A stretch of DNA of 64,000 nucleotides from Muricea muricata (lineage: Eukaryota > Cnidaria > Anthozoa > Malacalcyonacea > Plexauridae), in contig OY979730.1 in the NCBI GenBank assembly GCA_963855995.1, positions 6,025,341-6,089,340 on the forward strand, in the 5' to 3' direction. The notes beneath the pieces are model-generated. The model did not search any database. It worked only from the letters and a program-made list of their open reading frames with translations, and was not told where the DNA came from. Numbering within the stretch: position 1 is the stretch's first letter; the number at the start of each line of letters is the position of its first letter. This document shows positions 57,701 through 64,000 of the stretch, piece by piece. The position numbers were made by a program, and so were the translations under genes.

Positions 57701-59875
57701 AACTAAGTTATAAACTGAAAAGAAACGATCTTAGAATCATCAAAATCGCGTTTTTAGCGCTCTAGAAGCGATTTGAGCGTAAAAACATGCTCAAATCAGA
57801 AACTAAAGATTCCTGTCTAAAATAAATCACGGCGACGTTTTAGAGCTTAAAATGATATTTTTAGTGCTAAAGTGAATGAGTTAAGCGCAATGATATAATG
57901 CAATCACGGACCTAAAAGAGACCTTCTAATTGGAAATTGAAGAACTTAGCAAGTCGGGAATTAAGTTTTCGGCGGTCAAACCATGGAGATGAGTGAAATA
58001 ACATGTTGAAATGAGAAACCTATAACTAGCTTGTAAACTGAAAAAAAACGATCTTAGAATCATCAAAATCGCGTTTTTAGCACTCTAGAAGTGATTTGAG
58101 CGTAAAAACATGCGAAAATCACCAACTATAGATTCGCGTCTTATGTCGTTCACGGCGACGTTTTAGAGCTTAAAATGATATTTTAGTGATAAAGTTAACG
58201 AATTCAGCGCTATGATGTACTGCAATCACGGACTTAAAAGAGACCTTCTAAATGAAAATTGCAGAACTTAGCAAGTCGGGAATCAAGTTTTCGGCGTTCA
58301 AACCAAGGAGATGAGTGAAATAACATGTTGAAATGAGAAACCTATAACTAGCTTGTAATTTGAAAAGAAACGATCTTAGAATCATCAAAATCGCGTTTTT
58401 AGCACTCTAGAAGTGATTTGAGCGTAAAAACGTGCGAAAATCACCAACTATAGATTCGCGTCTTTAGTCGTTCACGGCGACGTTTTAGAGCTTAAAATGA
58501 TATTTTAGTGCTAAAGTTAACGAATTAAGCGCTATGATGTACTGCAATCACGGACTTAAAAGAGACCTTCTAAATGAAAATTGCAGAACTTAGCAAGTCG
58601 GGAATCAAGTTTTCGGCGCTCAAACCATGGAGATGAGTGAAATAACATGTTGAAATGCGAAACCTATATCTAGCTTATAATCTGAAAAGACACGATCTTA
58701 GAATCATCAAAATCGCGTTTTTAGCGCTGTAGAAGCGATTTGAGCGTAAAAACATGCTCAAGTCACCAACTAAAGATACGCGTCTTAAATCGTTCACGGC
58801 GACGTTTTAGAGCTTCAAATGATATTTCAGTGCTAACGTTAACGAATTGAGCGCTATGATGTACTGCAATCACGGACTTAAAAGAGACCTTCTAAATAAA
58901 AATTGCAGAACTTAGCAAGTCGGGAATCAAGTTTTCGGCGCTCAAACCACGGAGATGAGTGAAATAACATGTTAAAATCAGAAACCTATAAGTAGCTTAT
59001 AAACTGAAAAGAAACGATCTTAGAATCATCAAAATCGCGTTTTTAAAGCTGTAGAAGCGATTTGAGCGTAAAAACATGCTCAAATCAGAAACTAAAGATT
59101 CCTGTCTAAAATCAATCACTGCGACGTTTTAGTGCTTAAAATGATATTTTTAGTGCTAAAATGAACGAGTTAAGCGCAATGATATAATGCAATCACGGAC
59201 CTAAAAGAGACCTTCTAAATGGAAATTGAAGAACTTAGCAAGTCGGGAAACAAGTTTTCGGCGCCAAACCAAGGAGATGAGTGAAATAACATGTTGAAAT
59301 GCGAAACCTATATCTAGCTTGTAATCTGAAAAGACACGATCTTAGAATCATCAAAATCGCGTTTTTAGCGCTGTAGAAGCAATTTGAGCGTAAAAACATG
59401 CTCAAGTCACCAACTAAAGATTCGCGTCTTAAATCGTTCACAGCGACGTTTTAGAGCTTAAAATGATATTTCAGTGCTAAAGTTAACGAACTGAGCGCTA
59501 TGATTAACTGCAATCACGGACTTAAAAGAGACCTTCTAAATGAAAATTGCAGAACTTAGCAAGTCGGGAATCAAATTTTCGGCGCTCAAACCATGGAGAT
59601 GAGTGAAATAACATGTTGAAATGAGCAACCTAAAACTAGCTTATAAACTGAAAAGAAACGATCTTAGAATCATCAAAATCGCGTTTTTAGCGTTCTAGAA
59701 GCGATTTGAGCGTAAAAACATGCTCAAATCAGAAACTAAAGATTCCCGTCTAAAATCAATCACGGCGACGTTTTAGAGCTTAAAATGATATTTTTAGTGC
59801 TAAAGTGAATGAGTTAAGCGCAATGATATAATGCAATCACGGACCTAAAAGAGACCTTCTAATTGGAAATTGAAG
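54720..59875 (+). repeat. Satellite units A2 B A2 D A B C A B A2 B B' D F D A
   Basis: Unit starts are 54720 (A2), 55043 (B), 55365 (A2), 55688 (B head joined to a D body), 56010 (A), 56333 (B), 56655 (C), 56975 (A), 57298 (B), 57620 (A2), 57943 (B), 58265 (B'), 58587 (D), 58909 (F), 59232 (D) and 59553 (A). Units 54075-55364 repeat at 56975-58264 (offset 2900; ACATGAGAAAATC, AAATAAATCACGG and GAATTCAGCG shared). Units 56333 and 56655 match 52145 and 52467 (offset 4188) and 59876 and 60198 (offset 3543). Confidence 0.85.
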
Positions 59876-62450
59876 AACTTAGCAAGTCGGGAATTAAGTT
59901 TTCGGCGGTCAAACCATGGAGATGAGTGAAATAACATGTTGAAATGAGAAACCTATAACTAGCTTGTAAACTGAAAAGAAACGATCTTAGAATCATCAAA
60001 ATCGCGTTTTTAGCACTGTAGAAGTGATTTGAGCGTAAAAACATGCGAAAATCACCAACTATAGATTCGCGTCTTATGTCGTTCACGGCGACGTTTTAGA
60101 GCTTAAAATGATATTTTAGTGATAAAGTTAACGAATTGAGCGCTATGATGTACTGCAATCACGGACTTAAAAGAGACCTTCTAAATGAAAATTGCCGAAC
60201 TTAGCAAGTCGGGAATCAAATTTTCGGCGCTCAAAATATGGAGATGAGTGAAATAACATGTTGAAATGCGAAACCTATAACTAGCTTGTAATCTGAAAAG
60301 ACACGATCTTAGAATCATCAAAATCGCGTTTTTGCGCTGTAGCAGCGATTTAAGCATAAAACATGCTCAAATCCCCAACTATAGATTCACGTCTTAAATC
60401 GTTCACGGCGACGTTTTAGAGCTTAAAATGATATTTCAGTGCTAACGTTAACGAATTGAGCGCTATGATGTATTGCAATCACGGACTTAAAAGAGACCTT
60501 CTAAATAAAAATTGCAGAACTTAGAAAGTCGGGAATTAAGTTTTCGGCGCTCAAACCACGGAGATGAGTGAAATAACATGTTAAAATCAGAAACCTATAA
60601 GTAGCTTATAAACTGAAAAGAAACGATCTTAGAATCATCAAAATCACGTTTTTAAAGCTGTAGAAGCGATTTGAGCGTAAAAACATGCTCAAATCAGAAA
60701 CTAAAGATTCCTGTCTAAAATCAATCACTGCGACGTTTTAGAGCTTAAAATGATATTTTTAGTGCTAAAATGAACGAGTTAAGCGCAATGATATAATGCA
60801 ATCACGGACCTAAAAGAGACCTTCTAAATGGAAATTGAAGAACTTAGCAAGTCGGGAAACAAGTTTTCGGCGCCAAACCATGGAGATGAGTGAAATAACA
60901 TGTTGAAATGCGAAACCTATAACCAGCTTATAAACAGAAAAGAAGCGATCTTAGATTCATCAAAATCGCGTTTTTAGCGCTCTAGAAGCGATTTGAGCGT
61001 AAAAACATGCTCAAATCACAAACTAAAGATTCCTGTCTAAAATCAATCACGGCGACGTTTTAGAGCTTAAAATGATATTTTTAGTGCTAAAGTGAATGAG
61101 TTAAGCGCAATGATATAATGCAATCACGGACCTAAAAGAGACCTTCTAATTGGAAATTGAAGAACTTAGCAAGTCGGGAATTAAGTTTTCGGCGGCCAAA
61201 CCATGGAGATGAGTGAAATAACATGTTGAAATGAGAAACCTATAACTAGCTTGTAAACTGAAAAGAAACGATCTTAGAATCATCAAAATCGCGTTTTTAG
61301 CACTCTAGAAGTGATTTGAGCGTAAAAACATGCGAAAATCACCAACTATAGATTCGCGTCTTATGTCGTTCACGGCGACGTTTTAGAGCTTAAAATGATA
61401 TTTTAGTGATAAAGTTAACGAATTGAGCGCTATGATGTACTGCAATCACGGACTTAAAAGAGACCTTCTAAATGAAAATTGCAGAACTTAGCAAGTCGGG
61501 AATCAAGTTTTCGGCGCTCAAAATATGGAGATGAGTGAAATAACATGTTGAAATGCGAAACCTATAACTAGCTTGTAATCTGAAAAGACACGATCTTAGA
61601 ATCATCAAAATCGCGTTTTTAGCGCTGTAGCAGCGATTTAAGCATAAAACATGCTCAAATCCCCAACTATAGATTCACGTCTTAAATCGTTCACGGCGAC
61701 GTTTTAGAGCTTAAAATGATATTTCAGTGCTAAAGTTAACGAACTGAGCGCTATGATTAACTGCAATCACGGACTTAAAAGAGACCTTCTAAATGAAAAT
61801 TGCAGAACTTAGCAAATCGGGAATCAAATTTTCGGCGCTCAAACCATGGAGATGAGTGAAATAACATGTTGAAATGAGCAACCTATAACTAGCTTATAAA
61901 CTGAAAAGAAACGATCTTAGAATCATCAAAATCGCGTTTTTAGCGTTCTAGAAGCGATTTGAGCGTAAAAACATGCTCAAATCAGAAACTAAAGATTCCC
62001 GTCTAAAATCAATCACGGCGACGTTTTAGAGCTTAAAATGATAATTTTAGTGCTAAAGTGAACGAGTTAAGCGCAATGATATAATGCAATCACAGACCTA
62101 AAAGAGACCTTCTAATTGGAAATTGAAGAACTTAGCAAGTCGGAAATTAAGTTTTCGGCGGTCAAACCATGGAGATGAGTCAAATAACATGTTGAAATGA
62201 GAAACCTATAACTATCTTGTAAACTGAAAAGAAACGATCTTAGAATCATCAAAATCGCGTTTTTAGCACTCTAGAAGTGATTTGAGCGTAAAAACATGAG
62301 AAAATCACCAACTATAGATTCGCGTCTTTAGTCGTTCACGGCGACGTTTTAAAGCTTAAAATGATATTTTAGTGCTAAAGTTAACGAATTGAGCGCTATT
62401 ATGCACTGCAATCACGGACTTAAAAGAGACCTTCTAAATGAAAATTGCAG
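59876..62450 (+). repeat. Block B C F A B C A B, right copy of the 7731-bp-offset pair
   Basis: Unit starts are 59876 (B), 60198 (C), 60518 (F), 60841 (D head joined to an A body), 61163 (B), 61485 (C), 61806 (A) and 62129 (B). It differs from the left copy by a few substitutions (TATAACCAGC at about 60918, AAATCACG at 60646, GCAAATCGGG at 61811). The last B unit leads into a different neighbour than its partner, so homology ends near 62430. Confidence 0.88.
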
Positions 62451-64000
62451 AACTTAGCAAGTCGGGAATCAAGTTTTCGGCGCTCAAACCATGGAGATGA
62501 GTGAAATAACATGTTGAAATGCGAAACCTATATCTAGCTTATAATCTGAAAAGACACGATCTTAGAATCATCAAAATCGCGTTTTTAGCGCTGTAGAAGC
62601 GATTTGAGCGTAAAAACATGCTCAAGTCACCAACTAAAGATACGCGTCTTAAATCGTTCACGGCGACGTTTTAGAGCTTAAAATGATATTTCAGTGCTAA
62701 CGTTAACGAATTGAGCGCTATGATGTACTGCAATCACGGACTTAAAAGAGACCTTCTAAATAAAAATTGCAGAACTTAGCAAGTCGGGAATCAAGTTTTC
62801 GGCGCTCAAACCACGGAGATGAGTGAAATAACATGTTAAAATCAGAAACCTATAAGTAGCTTATAAACTGAAAAGAAACGATCTTAGAATCATCAAAATC
62901 GCGTTTTTAAAGCTGTAGAAGCGATTTGAGCGTAAAAACATGCTCAAATCAGAAACTAAAGATTCCTGTCTAAAATCAATCACTGCGACGTTTTAGTGCT
63001 TAAAATGATATTTTTAGTGCTAAAATGAACGAGTTAAGCGCAATGATATAATGCAATCACGGACCTAAAAGAGACCTTCTAAATGGAAATTGAAGAACTT
63101 AGCAAGTCGGGAAACAAGTTTTCGGCGCCAAACCAAGGAGATGAGTGAAATAACATGTTGAAATGCGAAACCTATATCTAGCTTGTAATCTGAAAAGACA
63201 CGATCTTAGAATCATCAAAATCGCGTTTTTAGCGCTGTAGAAGCAATTTGAGCGTAAAAACATGCTCAAGTCACCAACTAAAGATTCGCGTCTTAAATCG
63301 TTCACAGCGACGTTTTAGAGCTTAAAATGATATTTCAGTGCTAAAGTTAACGAACTGAGCGCTATGATTAACTGCAATCACGGACGTAAAAAGAGACCTT
63401 CTAAATGAAAATTGCAGAACTTAGCAAGTCGGGAATCAAATTTTCGGCGCTCAAACCATGGAGATGAGTGAAATAACATGTTGAAATGAGCAACCTATAA
63501 CTAGCTTATAAACTGAAAAGAAACGATCTTAGAATCATCAAAATCGCGTTTTTAGCGTTCTAGAAGCGATTTGAGCGTAAAAACATGCTCAAATCAGAAA
63601 CTAAAGATTCCCGTCTAAAATCAATCACGGCGACGTTTTAGAGCTTAAAATGATAATTTTAGTGCTAAAGTGAACGAGTTAAGCGCAATGATATAATGCA
63701 ATCACAGACCTAAAAGAGACCTTCTAATTGGAAATTGAAGAACTTAGCAAGTCGGAAATTAAGTTTTCGGCGGTCAAACCATGGAGATGAGTCAAATAAC
63801 ATGTTGAAATGAGAAACCTATAACTATCTTGTAAACTGAAAAGAAACGATCTTAGAATCATCAAAATCGCGTTTTTAGCACTCTAGAAGTGATTTGAGCG
63901 TAAAAACATGCGAAAATCACCAACTATAGATTCGCGTCTTTAGTCGTTCACGGCGACGTTTTAGAGCTTAAAATGATATTTTAGTGCTAAAGTTAACGAA
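62451..64000 (+). repeat. Satellite units D F D A B, repeat of 58.6-59.9 kb
   Basis: Unit starts are 62451 (D), 62773 (F), 63096 (D), 63418 (A) and 63741 (B, cut by the window edge). The first three copy 58587-59552 at an offset of 3864 bp (12 units), with AGATACGCGTC, TTTTAGTGCTTAAAATG and CCAAACCAAGG shared. The D unit at 63096 has a one-base insertion (GGACGTAAAAAGAG, about 63382). The final A-B pair matches 62129 in the B unit (offset 1612). The array continues past the window. Confidence 0.9.

Noticed and set aside
1-64000. Possibility that the window is bacterial or contains a defence, biosynthetic or other gene system.
   Set aside because: There is no coding density, no operon, no ribosome-binding-site pattern and no protein family other than the LINE fragment. 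All remaining DNA is explained by the satellite.

Overview
The window is almost entirely one satellite DNA array. It holds about 197 head-to-tail units (195 or so complete, partial units at both ends), all in the same orientation. Each unit is 320-324 bp, usually 322. The only unrelated sequence is a 5'-truncated non-LTR retrotransposon (LINE) remnant of about 769 bp at 1444-2212. I see no functional protein gene, RNA gene, CRISPR array or origin. The array runs off both edges, so its full size and chromosomal setting are unknown. A long, uniform, AT-rich satellite with a CR1/L2-like LINE tail (AATAAA followed by a TTA microsatellite) points to an animal nuclear genome, probably an invertebrate; a cnidarian is only a guess. 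Location could be centromeric, pericentromeric or another heterochromatic block.

For annotation I place unit boundaries at the recurring AACTTAGCAAGTCGGG and name subtypes by private variants. A has GCTCTAGAAGCG, then a GTGAACGAGTTAAGCGCAAT tail. B has GCACTCTAGAAGTG and ATGCGAAAATC. C has GTAGCAGCG and CTCAAATCCCC. D has GTAGAAGCG and CTCAAGTCACC. E has CATCCTCAAATCACC. F has TTTTTAAAGCTG or TTTTTAAACCTG. A2 is A-like with TTAAACTAAG. B' is a B variant whose head reads GGCGTTCAAACC. D* is a D unit with the head TCAGAAACCTATAAGTAG. Subtype order is not random: A is nearly always followed by B or D, D is mostly followed by A, and C often follows B or E.

Layout: 1-18.6 kb is made of A, B, C and D only. 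From 18.6 kb A2 and E appear; from 28.6 kb F and the one-base-shorter D head GGCGCCAAACC appear. On top of the monomers lie young multi-unit duplications: two 1612-bp copies (5 units) at 4.2-7.4 kb; a ~3.6-kb block repeated 4833 bp further on (6.4-10.05 and 11.2-14.9 kb); short duplications at 14.8-17.4 kb; a 2.3-kb block repeated at 3221 bp (21.5 and 24.8 kb); two 1612-bp copies at 31.0-34.2 kb; a 3542-bp 11-unit block starting at 36.7 and 40.2 kb; four 644-bp B'-D dimers at 45.06-47.63 kb; and interleaved repeats offset by 2900, 3543, 3864, 4188 and 7731 bp between 52 and 64 kb. This fits repeated unequal exchange or amplification of segments of many sizes.

Worth a second look: the LINE insertion has a matching empty site inside the same array (9934-9946), which shows a 13-bp target deletion and no target-site duplication. 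One end of the monomer carries nested inverted repeats, including a small stem whose paired bases change together between subtypes. I found no new gene system; the interest lies in satellite architecture and evolution.
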